From Apostichopus japonicus (Eukaryota; Echinodermata; Holothuroidea; Aspidochirotida; Stichopodidae), in the NCBI RefSeq assembly GCF_037975245.1, contig NC_092569.1:13501001-13565000 (forward strand): a DNA stretch of 64,000 nucleotides, in the 5' to 3' direction. The number at the start of each line of letters is the position of its first letter. Within the stretch, counting starts at the first letter, position 1. The translations under genes were made by a program, and so were the position numbers. Positions 40,941 through 52,309 of this stretch are shown here, in pieces. The notes beneath the pieces are model-generated. The model was not told the origin of the DNA, ran no database searches, and was given only the letters and a program-made list of their open reading frames with translations.

Positions 40941-43900
40941 AGATAATATTATGTATAGCAAGATAGCGTGTGTGTGTGTGTGTGGCTTACACGGCTTAAA
41001 ACAAGGTAACTTAATATTTGATCTGTGATACCATGGCAATAGAAATCAACCACTTACCCACGGCGGCAGTGACGTCACAACCATCATTTCCACCCGTCGT
41101 GTCGATGTACTCATTTGTTGCAAGGAAGCCAACAGGCATCACCCACCCGGATGTCTTCATAATACCGGTGTGGCACGATCTCTTACCCTAATTTTCAAAA
41201 GAGAACAGCATATCTAAGTAAGTATTTTATTGTATGAACCACGTCAAAATATCGAGATATTTAAAATGTCCGCCCAATCCCCCACCCCTCCCCTCCCCTC
41301 CTCTCTCTCCTCAGAGAAACATGGTTAAAGGTTTAAGGTCCATACTTTTTATAATGCTATAGTCATGTATTGCTTCAAGAATGCTAGCAATTTGCACCAA
41401 TTTGACTAGACGAAACACATGCATTAAGTTTTTGTACGGAATTTGAAATAGGCTTACGGAGTACATCTGGTCCTCAAGTTGTACTCCGTTACCCTATATA
41501 AATGGATTTTTATTCATTATTTCTTTTATTTTCGCCATGACAGTTAGCCAGTTGCTTTGAGCGACTCTCGAGCTTATAAGCGTGCGACCCAGGAGATTCT
41601 ATAAGGACGGAGCCACGACCCATCAGAACCCCACCCGCCCCGAAGGTCTCACGCCCCCCCTCCCCCCCCCAGAATCGATGCGCAGAATGCTTGGACCGCC
41701 GGCAAGCTCCGATAAACTGTAGATTAATTTTCCGACATGTCGAAAATCAGGCGACACACGGAAAACTTTGTGTCCCACTTTGTGTTGCACCCCATTGTCT
41801 GCAAACTGTCGCCTTAAACCACAGCGTTGTTAAAAGTCAGCATTGAAAAGATGGGAATTTCAGGGTTTCAGCCCCCTCCCCTTCTATCTCCCAGGTTCAA
41901 GCGTGAGACCTGGCCCAGCTGGGTGCTTACACGTAACTTTAATTGCACTAGACCAAAGCCATTAACTGCAAACCCAAAAAGGTTGTTTTACTTGACTGGC
42001 AGTTGAGCTCCGTTGGCTCAAAATGAATTAACCAATCCTGGGTGGAGGGGGGGGGGGGGTGAGGGCGAGAAATTGGGGGCGCCTTGGTACAATACACTGC
42101 TTGAACTACACCTATTGCTTGGCCTCTGATTAATTGGATTTATAATCGACTTACCTCCAGTTGATGGATGTTGAATGAAGTCCCCGCATGGACGACAGCT
42201 ACTGACCAGTAACTGCCTGGTTGATTATAATTATAGACTTCTCCTAAAATTACTTTCAATCCATGATCCTTCCCGGCTCTGTAAATATCTCCCCCATCTA
42301 AGGTCACGATGTCGGCAAGACCAGCTGTAGATAATATGTAAGATGCATACAAGTAATATCCCTCCCATGTGGGTTCTCTGCGATTGCCATTGTTTCGGCC
42401 GAGGGCCGGTGTGAGGAAGTTAGAAAACCATTTTTTTTTTGTATTGGGACTCGGTGGGAATCATGCATTACACAGTAAATTATTTTCGAGAAGTGTTATA
42501 ATGATGGTATGTGTTTCTGTTTTTTGTTTCCTCGATAGAATCATTCCGGACTAACTCATAAAGGGAGAATGCGTTACGGATTGGGAATGCGTTACTCAGA
42601 AATGGATGTTTGATGAATTAAACAGCCATTTTACGACTACACGTTATAAAACTTTCTTTGTGGGATAAATGATTTAAATGTTAACAACGTATCTATGAAT
42701 GAATAACGAAACAGAACATAATTAGCCTAGTGAAATGCAGTTTGGGAAGAATCAACGTGTGCATGCATAATTATGTTCAGTCTAGAAAGCAGTATTAACC
42801 TAATTAACGTTATACGCTAGACGGGTTTGATGGAAGGGGAGCCGGAGAGGGGTTGGGGGGGTGGGTCCGAGAATTGCCTCACTCATGATTCGAAAACGTT
42901 TCACTTCCGTGGTGGGTGTCGGAATAATTAGGCTATATATGCTTCATCATTAATTTCATTGTTAAACCTTACCAACTATGCTATCGATGCAATCAGCGTG
43001 GTTGGCAGCGGGGTAACAGGATAGTTTTGGTAACAGGCCAGCAGCCGAGAACGCGTCCCTCATTGCGCGGCATTTTTGTTGTTCTTGTTCCGAAATGGTA
43101 CAGAAGCGGATGGTATTTTCAGGGCATTTCTGTAGACCTAAAGAGAAGGCAAAGAATGACAAAGAAGCAAAGAATAAGGAGTGAAACAAGAAGGGGATCA
43201 GAAATATATCCATAGTGAAGCACCAAAATGCTTTTCCCCTTCTATTTCCTACATGGTTCAGAGCAAACCTATGGTACGGTATTGATCGTAACAATTCCGT
43301 GTTGTAGTTACGACTTGCTGTTGGAGGGGAGGGGAGAGGGAGGGGGAAGATGGAGGGGAAGGGGAAGGTTCACAGGTTGCCAGTGACGTAAACAGTCTTT
43401 TGAGGGTGCAGGGGTGCAAATTCTGATTTTGTTCAGTAGGACGGTCATGAATCTTTATGGACGGGCTGCGCGCGGATCAAACCGATTACGAAAGAGGTCT
43501 TTGAATGAGACTCCTATGTATTGGGAGAGGTGTGGGGGCCCACCACCAAGAATCAAAATCACAGTTTAGACATCAAATAGTGCACTTTGAACTAAATTAG
43601 GTCAATATTTAGGCCTATAACGCAAGGTTGTGCTTATAAATACTTTTTGAAATAAAACTATAAATTCCCCTACTGAACGATTTCCCTGGACTGGCAATGG
43701 ACGGGGTGGGGGAGGGGGAGGGGTGGGGAATACCATGTCACATTCCTGTCAGTTTTCTCACCTTCAAAGCTTTCACCGTAACCACCCAAATATTCGGCAT
43801 AATTTTCAACTTCGACGTCAGCCATTGATTCTGTGTAATCCTTGAAGATGAGATTTCTACCATCCCAAGCGGACGAGTCGAACATCGTAAATTCTTCATT

Positions 43901-46900
43901 GTCGTCTCCAGAAAATAAATTCTGCCAAAAGTAAGTCAAAACAATACGAGTATTAAAAGGTTCAACCTAAGAGTCGAGTATAGCAGAACGGCGAGAACAA
44001 CAAAGACAGGGCCCGTATTGCCGGGACGCGATATTTGTTTTCGTAGTACAGCGAGGGGAAAGTCATGAATTATTCATGATCTTACAGAACTTTATTACAC
44101 ATCATGTACAAGTAGTAGCACACATAACGTTTAGTTGTTCGCTATTGCTTTTCTTAGCTGAGAAACAAGTAATCTGAATATTTATTAAAATCTACGAAAA
44201 AAAAATATCGCTGCCGGGCCTGGCTACAGGTCTGAGTGACGGCTGACATTTTCAAAATCTTATTAGTTCAATATTTATGTTCAATTTAGTGAAACGTTGA
44301 AGTTTCGTCTCAAGAGTTTCCCCGTTTTCCTTTTCCGTATTCTTCCCTTGCGTACGAAGTCCGCGACTTAAAGAGGGGGGGTGGGCACAAATTCAAACAA
44401 TACCTTGGCTTATTATGACGGAGATCTTTGTGAAACACAACTCCCCGACCAGCTTCCGTTGGGAGATTATCTTAGTCTTAAATGTCGTTCCGGGTAGCTG
44501 CCATTTTGTTAACCTGTGATGTCATAATATCGCTATGGGATCTCAAACATTTAACTTTCTCTTTGTTTTGTTTTTCAAGGTAGAATGTTAACATTGTTGA
44601 CAACATGATGTCATGCATAACGATTTAATTAATTTATTTCCAATTACAGATAATAAAACATTGTAATCAATAAAGAAGACCATCAAGCATTGATACACAC
44701 GTGGCTCGATGATGTCATATTTAGACTTGATCAAGTCTTCGGCCGTGCGTGTGAGAAAGCAGTTAAGCTCAATCTGTGATAACTCCCCACATGGAATGAG
44801 ATCTTTCTTAGCTGTTTAGTGAAATTGTTCGTGACGGTTATCTCTGTCACATAAAGTCTATTTAGTGAAGGTAGGATTTGTGTCTGCTTTAATATATTAA
44901 ATACCACTTATGTTTCACGAGGGCATACGGAGGGAAAGTGGAGTATGCCACGCAGGGTAGCTTCGTCAATGGCTTTGGCTTCTGCCTGAGATCTTTTGAT
45001 CCACTTGTTAATAATAAGTAACTCCAAAGCTGGAGGAGAGTTGTACGTTTCGCTCCGGTAGTTCTAAATCGCTCAGAAAATGCGTTAATCGGGAAACCAA
45101 ATAGACACTTCACTCGAAATGTATACACATACCCATATCCCCTCCCCCACCCACCCACCCACCCAACCCCTCCATACACATAATTTATTGATACCATTAA
45201 CTATCTTCAGAATTCCTGTCTAAACTTGTGTACGGTTAGACTTAGATAACGGGTGGATCTGAGGGGACAGGCGTGTTGTGCGTGTTCATGTAACACTATA
45301 CAACACGATAAATATATGTCTTGTCGTGTTGTTTGGTCGAGTTGACAAGACACGTGTAACGCAGTAACTCGCCAATTTGATGTTCGCCCAGATAAAATAT
45401 TATCTTAACGTGTCGACTTGACCAATATCATATTTTTGACCTGTTGTCAAGTTATGTGCAATGCAGCAAATTTTCGTCGAGATGTAACGTTAGCGTTATT
45501 TGTCAACTCGACCAAAATGTAGACAAATTTGTCGTGTTGTCGTGTTATATTAACACGCTTAGTCTACAACTCGCCTGTCCCTTCAGAACCACCGTACTTA
45601 GAAAAAGTAAACAAACAATGACATTTTAAAACGTGCAGAGCTTAATCTTCGTTTATTTTGTTTGCCAAGAAAACTAAAATTGGAAAGGGGAGAGGGGGGG
45701 GCAGGGGAAGGCTGGGAGTGATTTGGAATAACTTGAAAATGATAGTTTGAAGACCACAGTATATGGGAGCCTAAAAAGATTTTTGGAACGCTCCGCTATA
45801 ACTTAATCATTGTCACTGACTGTTTTACTAATCTTGTTAAAGTTCACCTTCCACACATCATCTATAACACCTACCGTAGCCGATTCAAGCAACCTCTGGT
45901 ATGACTCAATAACCTCACCAGACGCTGTGCCCGACGTCATTACTGAATGACTGACACCCTGTAAAAGAGAAAGAGAGAGAGAAAGGGGGGATGGAGTGTG
46001 AGACAAAATAAATCTAATTTCACATTTCATGGACTTCTCGTTCAAATAAATATATATCGCAAATTACATGATGGCTTGAGGCAGGACTTATCAAGTAAGT
46101 TACTAAAACCGCTGGAAATGTCACTGGTCAGAGCAAAAGGTTCAGAGAGTAGAGAGAGGCGTTTTTTTTTTTCCACCATAGATATAGATCGGGTAGGCCA
46201 GTACGGTGATCAAGCCACATGCCTTAGGAACCTTTATTGCAGATTTGTGTAAGATTGTGAGAGGATTGCCCAGATCGGTACCCAAGTCTTCCGACTGGCG
46301 ACATTTGGGCCGCATATTTAGAACCCCCTTTTCAAATCGTGAGTGGTAGGACAATTTAGGTTGGATGTTACAGATGATAATATCCATGACGGGGACAGGG
46401 CTGTACTGAAGTATATTATGTACGTTAATATTACAATGCATTGACAGGATGTTATTTATTGGAAAGAAAACTCCCAAGTTTACTTAGCTCACCCGATGGC
46501 ATAAAAGAAAGGGCTGAGTGAAAACGTTACCCTTATATGTGCAACATAGTCAGGTATGTGTACGGATATCTATTAGGCTTCTTATCCAAACATCGTCTGG
46601 AGATAACAATCGACCCCCCCCTCCCCCCCCCCCCCCGCACTTCCCACCGACCTACCCTTTCGCTAAGATCATCCGTACTACCATATCGATACCGTACTAT
46701 ATAAATACGTACCGATGAAATGTGACAGTTTGCTGCATCGCTAATAGGAGCTTGACTTCCATCTTTACAGAGGAGACGTAAATCGTCAGCTGTGACGCCA
46801 TCAGCCCAATCAGGGGCGTTTTCCCCGAGGTTTGCTTCGAGTGTGGCAGGTTTAATAAATGCCACTTCTCCTCTTCCTTCCACTAGGCACCTTGAGTTTG

Positions 46901-49900
46901 AAAGAAAAGTTCAAAATCTAATTTCACCCTGATTGATTGATCATTTCGTTCATTTGCAAATGTTTCTCGTGGCATTAAGTAACAGAAGTCATGCTTAAAA
47001 TAGGTGGCGCTGGGCTTGTTTGGCAGTAGCGCATGTTTGCTAAGTCTTACCTACCGCATAAAAATAGAGGGGTAAAGGGTAGAGGAGGAGGAGGAGAAGA
47101 AGAAGATGGGACGGGAGCATTTTAACGTTTCGTAGCTCACCGTAAAGCTCCCGAGTAGCCGTTATAGGGTTCAGTGTCTGCATCACGACCGCAGTCTCCG
47201 CTACAGATATTACATAGATTATCTACGTCATCATTGTAGGGATTATTAATGGCCAATCTGGCACCTGTCAAAAAGATTAAATTACTGAATATATTAGAAA
47301 TTCTCCAAATCATTCATGTGTCGTGTCAAATAACACTAGCCGAGTTAGTATCCATTGTCATAATGTACACAGTACTAGAAACGCTACATCGTACGCTATA
47401 TGGTATTTGCATGTATGTTCGAATAATAATTTTAACTGAAGTGTTGTTACGTACGTAGGCCTAACAGAGACATAATACATTCAAGGATAAAACAATAGCA
47501 AAATCGACACAAGATGAGCTTTTAATCCTTACCCTACCCCGCGTGCAACCGTCCCCCTTCCAAGTCCTGATTAAATAATATAAACACGATTAACGTTATA
47601 AATATGATATGAGTTAAACATCACACCAGGCAGCACGGCTAGGCTGATTATGTTTGTATATATACATGAAGTCTGACTTTCGTGTGCTATTAATATCGGT
47701 GCATATATCCTAATTGCCCTCTCCGGGGAACCACCCAACACGTACACTCCCATTCTTCCCGCAGCGTCTTACCATGCAGGAGCACAGCAGCTATAGACTG
47801 AGAGCATTGAATGAAACTAGCCGAATAAGTATACACTACAGAAAGCCAATATGATTCGAAGACTATTATACCATAGGCCTAGTGATAGAGCGATGGCTGC
47901 TTTAAGAATAAACATCATCGCTTCATAATTATCTTTAACGCTTTCCCTCTCCTAAACCACACGTCATCCTTCTGATTACGGCACATTAACCACAATTTGA
48001 CATTACATAATATATGATCTGAGTCAAAAACATGTCTTTAGACTTCCTTTTATCTATATTCTATCTAAAGACAAGCTTTGCCTATGACCTCTATCCCCTT
48101 TTCTTTTCCCCACCCCACCCCCTCATTACTCCTTCCGTATTTAAAGATGGACTTACCAGGAGCACAGCTAGCATTGAAGAACTTTGCTGCTGATTTCACG
48201 TGTTCCTTGCAGCCTTCAGACTTCATCTGACCAGAGTGGAGAAGGTAGCCGACGGGAATATTCCAACCTGCTGTGCGTCCTACACCAGTGTGGCAGCTAC
48301 GTGCCCCTTTAAGGTTCGTCAAACTCACATTAGTGTACGTAGCTCGTGTCACTGCGATACCATAGTATCCAGTTGATCCTGCAGGTAAAGTAACGCAATA
48401 TTGCTTTAAGAAGAAATACCATTCGCTCTACTTTGAATTCAATTACAACATTGCCATGAGTTAAAAAAAGGTAGTTATACAATGATGTAACACCTAGTTT
48501 GAAGTATTACCGAGTCACAGGTACATGTCAGAAAGGGGTTGAAAGCGAAGGAGTGGGAAATAATTTTGGTTTCAAATTCCCCGACCATCCTTCCTTCCTT
48601 CCTTCATTGCCCAATTTGCGTTTCTTCATTAATTTGTAACAATTTTACAAAGCCTTCCGAGGCAATGTACAGCTGCTAACAAGCAGGTTGCCGTTGTTTA
48701 ATTTTATTAGCTGAAACCATTTTTTGATGCTTTCATTTTTGAAATGATTTCACCTAATAAAAGTATAATAGCAAGTAATTATAATGAAACGCCTCGCACA
48801 AAGTTATCGCCAAATAAGACAAAATCAGAAAATTGATAGGTAATCTAATTTTTCTTCATTTTGTTGGAAACTTGACTACTATAGTCAAGATAATAATCTA
48901 CACAGTTAACCATGTGATACTGTACTATAATTTCGTAGTGGTAAAGATTTTTTTTCTTGGTGGGGAGGGGGGGGGGTCGAGGGGGTGAAGATCGTGACAA
49001 TGCTACGCCTACTTCAATGTAGGGTTCGCTATTATGTTTAATTTATTCGTCTCGTAACTTACCACCAGAGTAAAGTTCCTTCATAATGGGTTTCATACCA
49101 AAGACTTTGCCAGCTCTAAAGACGTCACCACCGTCCAGCGTGATAAGGTCTGCACCGCCCTCACGTATAGTGATGAGGCATTCCTGTTGTGATTATGAAA
49201 ACGGAAAGATTTTTTTCATTCATTTCATCCAGGGCTATACTAGAAATTACTAACATTGATCAATGATGTAGTTTTCTTGGCTTTTGTCAGATTACCCCAA
49301 GGCTTCGACAAGGATCAAATAAGTGAATTAAATGACTGGAGAGGTGGAGTGTCGACGCGGGCAGGAGGGAGCTCGGGGCTGCATTTTGAGGGCGTTCAGT
49401 AGCAGGAGGGAGGGGCTGTATTTTGAGGGCGTTCAGTAGCAGGAGGGAGGGGCTGTGTTTTATGGATGGTATAAAGCCACCGTGAAAGATTATGACTTAA
49501 CGATTGAAAATAATGAAAAATCAAGAACAGTGAAAAACCTTCCAGCCTCCACCGGGATTCCAACCCGGGCCAGAGCTCCCAACTGACCCGCAATTCGTGG
49601 GTTGGATCCGCATTCTAACACCCAAACCCGCTGACCCGCGCAAGCGTCCGAAAAACCCGCATTGTAATTGTCAAGTATACATAAAAAAAATTGCATCAAC
49701 TTTTGACTTAGCAACCGCATCATTTCTTTAGCATTTAGCATAATAGAGTATAAAACCTCCTTAACAGCATCATTTGAACGTCAAATTAGCTTATATTTCT
49801 TTTCATTGGGGCGAGTAGCGAACTTTTTCATGCCACGGGAAAGAATGAATTATCACCTACTATTCAATTTATTGATGTTACACACAAAAAAATGCATATT

Positions 49901-50366
49901 TCTCAGAAAATTTTGGGTGATAAAAGCCTTTCTAAGTGCCACCATTTTACATGTAGGCATCACCGGGATTCCAAAAGAATTCAAAATGGGAGGGGACACC
50001 CACTCCCCTTATACCCCTCCCCCAGGATGGGGATTCGTGGCATGGACCAGCATTTGCCTTCAAGAGAGTTGGGAGCTATGCCGGGCCTCCCACTCTGTAC
50101 GTGGACACCCTAACCACTATGCTATGGACGCTGATTGTATGTCCAGAGGTTAGAAACCGGTAAGGCAGGTCGTTATTCCACTGTAGGCGTTTATCACCTG
50201 TATCGAACAACACATGTTTTGGTGACATATTTTGCCTTACTCTAGAGATCAAATATGATGCTAACCAACTTGAAATCATTTGTGATTCCTAAAGCCGGAT
50301 CTCGAAAGAGATACTTTGAACAGACTTTATGTTAATTAAATGGAGGTAAACGACAACAAAGGCAAA

Positions 50367-50449
<83 letters not shown>

Positions 50450-51896
50450 ATGTATATATAATTGAAGTCGTAATGAGTTGGAAAATCAAGCACAGTGAAA
50501 AAAACTTCCAGTCTCCATGCACCGGGAATCGAACCCGGGCCTCCCGCTTTATATGCGGACACCCTAACCACTAGGCTATGGACGCTGATTGTATTTCCAG
50601 AGGTTCAAAACCGGTGAGGAATATATATAAAAATGTAACCTTACCTCTACCGTGGGTCGTTCGAGACAGTGGACAGTAGGTGAAAGGTGGTTGTCAGCAA
50701 AGACTTGTGACATGCTTAGGCATTTAGCGTATTCAGCCGCGGAAATGGTGCACCATCGTGCAGGTGGTTCTGGTGCTGTGGAGAGATAACATTTTTTTTT
50801 AGACTTTTGACCTCTATTGCCCTTTGACCTCTACAGAAAACGATCTGTTCTTGTACTGAATAATAATGGAATCAATATACTAAATATGAAGTTCATCCAC
50901 TATGTCCTTTTTTTTTATAGTTTTTACAGAAATTACAATACAATGTGCCATATATACGGATACATTCATACGCACACACACACACACACGCACACAATGA
51001 AAATAAAATAAAACAAAATGTTTCAATTCGAATTTAACGTTGAAATATTTCCTGTTCAAAAGTAGGAGAAGATGCGTGCAATAATTTATGATGGCATTGT
51101 TTTTCACTGTTTTTGTTATAGTTTATAGTTATTTAGAACAAATCTTAGCGAAATCAATAATTAATTTTGATCATGTCACGTGATCATACCTCTCCAAAAG
51201 AGAAAATAACACCCGGTGTGTTGGTGACTTTCAAGAGGGAAATGTCCAGTATAGTCCATGGAAAATGAATTGAGAGCTATAACGTTTGATACGCTATTTC
51301 GGTTTTCAAGCTATACAAATTTCAAATATGCTAAAACTCTGGAATTCTCCTGTCACCGAAAACTTTAGTACAGTATAGGCCTAATTGTTAATGTTAACAA
51401 GTAATGTTCTAACAACTCAAATATAGGCCTAAGTGTTCTTTTTCACTTCATATAACGAAAGGAGTGCAACATTGCATAACATTCAACATTATTTGTCATT
51501 ATCAAATTTGAAATCATATACCTGTTTTTTTGGTTTTGAGGGCATAAATATTTCCTCAAATGTTGCCCGTGTCGCATCTAAGTGCTATCAAATATCAATA
51601 GTTAAATCCTGCTTAAATTCATCAATTAACTTTATATATTAATTAAATATATATGTGTTAGTATAATATAATTATACTAACACATATCCGTTAAATAGGA
51701 GTGGATAGGAGTATCATTGTATTGTTTTATATATGAGATTTGAGCACAATTTGCAAAGAATCTAAACGAAGAGGAAGAAAAAAACAACAACAAAAAACAA
51801 GAAAGAAATTAAGAAATTTGAGGAAAAATACTCACAAGATGCTTCATGTGCCCAGGCACCACACAAAAACAGGAACGCTAAACATAAACGTATCAT
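38454..51896 (-). CDS. Secreted bilobal transferrin, 14 exons
   Basis: An iron-binding glycoprotein with two homologous lobes, each normally holding one ferric ion and a carbonate. The CDS is a join of 14 exons (listed separately), 2184 nt, 727 residues; vertebrate transferrins are about 700. Signal peptide [17 protein letters not shown] lobe: Asp81 (LDGGD), Tyr109 (GYYGIAV), Thr135 and Arg139 ([15 protein letters not shown]), Tyr215 (GYSGA) and His283 (VSHSV), so all ligands are present. C lobe: Asp425, Tyr454, Thr479, Tyr565 and His634 are present, but the anion-site Arg is Lys483 ([12 protein letters not shown]). It ends [18 protein letters not shown] without a GPI or membrane tail, so it should be soluble, unlike vertebrate melanotransferrin. 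The family call is very sure; orthology to a specific vertebrate paralogue is not. Confidence 0.96.
39674..39938 (-). CDS. Transferrin exon 13 (C lobe)
   Basis: 265 nt, residues about 570-658. It encodes [20 protein letters not shown], then [14 protein letters not shown] and [12 protein letters not shown]. His634 in PSHAV is an iron ligand. The N lobe splits this segment into exons 6 and 7. Donor GTG|GTGAGT. Confidence 0.95.
40564..40726 (-). CDS. Transferrin exon 12 (C lobe)
   Basis: 163 nt, residues about 516-570. It encodes [12 protein letters not shown], a Cys-rich [12 protein letters not shown] and YYDYSGAF. Tyr565 is an iron ligand. The donor AG|GTTCGT is weak. Confidence 0.93.
40866..40937. 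repeat. (TA)n microsatellite in transferrin intron 11
   Basis: About 70 bp of pure TA, roughly 140 bp upstream of the exon 12 acceptor. Confidence 0.95.
41058..41187 (-). CDS. Transferrin exon 11 (C lobe, altered anion site)
   Basis: 130 nt, residues 473-516. It encodes [20 protein letters not shown], then [23 protein letters not shown] keeps Thr479, but the usual GR before (T/S)(A/S)GW is MK here, replacing the carbonate-binding Arg. Donor G|GTAAGT. Confidence 0.94.
42155..42324 (-). CDS. Transferrin exon 10 (C lobe)
   Basis: 170 nt, residues about 416-472. It encodes [20 protein letters not shown], then [20 protein letters not shown]. Asp425 and Tyr454 are iron ligands. Acceptor CTACAG, donor GAG|GTAAGT. 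Confidence 0.95.
42973..43137 (-). CDS. Transferrin exon 9 (interlobe and C-lobe start)
   Basis: 165 nt, residues about 361-416. It encodes [20 protein letters not shown], then [13 protein letters not shown] and [16 protein letters not shown] is the conserved lobe-start motif. I chose acceptor CTTTAG| rather than CTACAG| because it alone keeps the frame from exon 8. Confidence 0.92.
43762..43921 (-). CDS. Transferrin exon 8 (N-lobe end)
   Basis: 160 nt, residues 308-361. It encodes [20 protein letters not shown], then [13 protein letters not shown] and [13 protein letters not shown]. Acceptor TGGCAG, donor G|GTGAGA. Confidence 0.94.
44640..44890. repeat. Dispersed repeat, copy in transferrin intron 7
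   Basis: Shares 'tagacttgatcaagt', 'atctgtgata', 'gga.atgaga/cagat' and 'ttcttagctgt' blocks with 55800-56040, in the same order and orientation. Probably an old transposon remnant. Confidence 0.55.
45252..45593. mobile_element. MITE with long terminal inverted repeats (transferrin intron 7)
   Basis: The left end GGTGGATCTGAGGGGACAGG matches the reverse complement of the right end GGTGGTTCTGAAGGGACAGG with two mismatches, and looser similarity runs further in. About 342 bp, no coding capacity. The interior repeats 'gtcgtgttgt' and 'gtcaa(c/g)tcgac' type words. No clear target duplication. Confidence 0.7.
45875..45958 (-). CDS. Transferrin exon 7 (N lobe)
   Basis: 84 nt, residues 280-307. 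It encodes [20 protein letters not shown] and QRLLESAT. His283 is the N-lobe iron ligand. Acceptor TTACAG, donor ACG|GTAGGT. Confidence 0.92.
46713..46890 (-). CDS. Transferrin exon 6 (N lobe)
   Basis: 178 nt, residues about 220-279. It encodes [20 protein letters not shown], then [20 protein letters not shown] and NCHISS. Lys in FIKP is at the dilysine-trigger position of serum transferrins. Donor TCG|GTACGT. Confidence 0.94.
47141..47264 (-). CDS. Transferrin exon 5 (N lobe)
   Basis: 124 nt, residues about 179-220. It encodes [20 protein letters not shown], then [20 protein letters not shown]. Tyr215 is an iron ligand. Donor CG|GTGAGC. Confidence 0.94.
48157..48378 (-). CDS. Transferrin exon 4 (N lobe, anion site)
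   Basis: 222 nt, residues about 105-179. It encodes [20 protein letters not shown], then [20 protein letters not shown] and FFNASCAPG. Tyr109, Thr135 and Arg139 are ligands. NVS and NAS are potential glycosylation sites. Acceptor TGCAG, donor G|GTAAGT. Confidence 0.95.
49063..49183 (-). CDS. Transferrin exon 3 (N lobe)
   Basis: 121 nt, residues 65-105. It encodes [20 protein letters not shown], then [20 protein letters not shown]. Asp81 is an iron ligand. Acceptor CAACAG, donor G|GTAAGT. Confidence 0.95.
49483..49650 (-). mobile_element. SINE family B, degenerate copy
   Basis: tRNA-like on the minus strand (CCCGGGTTGGAATCCCGG box), followed by 'ctggaaggtttttcactgt' and 'cttgatttttcatt'. It lies in transferrin intron 2, about 300 bp from exon 3. 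Confidence 0.6.
50040..50165 (-). mobile_element. SINE family B, partial copy
   Basis: Minus-strand 'cagcgtccatagcatagtgg' and 'ttagggtgtccacgtacaga' match the tRNA head of the copy at 50460-50625. The 3' body is lost or diverged. Transferrin intron 2. Confidence 0.6.
50371..50441. repeat. (TA)n microsatellite beside a SINE
   Basis: About 70 bp of TA at the 3' tail of the family B SINE at 50460-50625. Confidence 0.95.
50460..50625 (-). mobile_element. tRNA-derived SINE family B, best copy
   Basis: The minus-strand head has an A box (TAGCCTAGTGGTTAGGG) and a B box (GGGTTCGATTCCC), as in a tRNA gene. A body 'gactggaagtttttttcact', 'gtgcttgattttccaact' follows, with a TA-rich tail. It ends about 20 bp from transferrin exon 2's donor. 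Anticodon identity is not certain. Confidence 0.75.
50645..50775 (-). CDS. Transferrin exon 2 (N-lobe start)
   Basis: 131 nt, residues about 21-64. It encodes [20 protein letters not shown], then [26 protein letters not shown] is the classic transferrin lobe start. Acceptor CCACAG, donor GAG|GTAAGG. Confidence 0.95.
51836..51896 (-). CDS. Transferrin exon 1 (signal peptide)
   Basis: 61 coding nt. ATG at 51896, then a 16-residue hydrophobic signal ([16 protein letters not shown]) and HEAS. Donor T|GTGAGT, phase 1, joining CA of exon 2 to give Ser21. Context AAA|ATG with A at -3. Confidence 0.9.
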
Positions 51897-52215
51897 TTTG
51901 TCAGTTATTCTCTTGTCATCGACGCGGGTCTTCAATTCTGATGTCTAGGTGAGCCTGCAGGGTCTCCGTGCGATTTCTTCTAGTCGCTGTTGGAGCGCAA
52001 GTGTCGGCATCCTGGAACCTGTACATCACTTTTATTGCTTTTTGTGATCTCACGAAAGGTAAGATCAAGGTCAAATGGCTACAAAAATTAACGACTTTCT
52101 GTTTTTTTTTTTTACCCCTTAACCCATACGTTTTCCTCGATGGTGCTGGCTTACCTGGAAACGGAAGATAATTCGTTCCTGGATTTCTGGAATTGTCATT
52201 TTCATGGTAGGTAGC

Positions 52216-52223
52216 TATATATA
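52216..52223 (-). promoter_or_regulatory. Candidate transferrin TATA box
   Basis: TATATATA on the minus strand, about 320 nt before the ATG. It would give a leader of roughly 290 nt if unspliced. No iron-responsive element (CAGTGN loop) was recognised in that leader. Confidence 0.35.
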
Positions 52224-52309
52224 ACCGTTAGATAACATAGCAAGTCTATTGATGATCATTCAATGCGTCCTCCTTTCAGTAAACAACGGATCCGTTGTTC
52301 CATTAAACT

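Noticed and set aside
50510-50590. A tRNA gene on the minus strand
   Set aside because: The head is followed by a shared body and tail seen in neighbouring copies. It is a SINE of family B.
51897-52200. Iron-responsive element in the transferrin leader
   Set aside because: I looked for a CAGTGN loop with a C bulge on the minus strand and found none.
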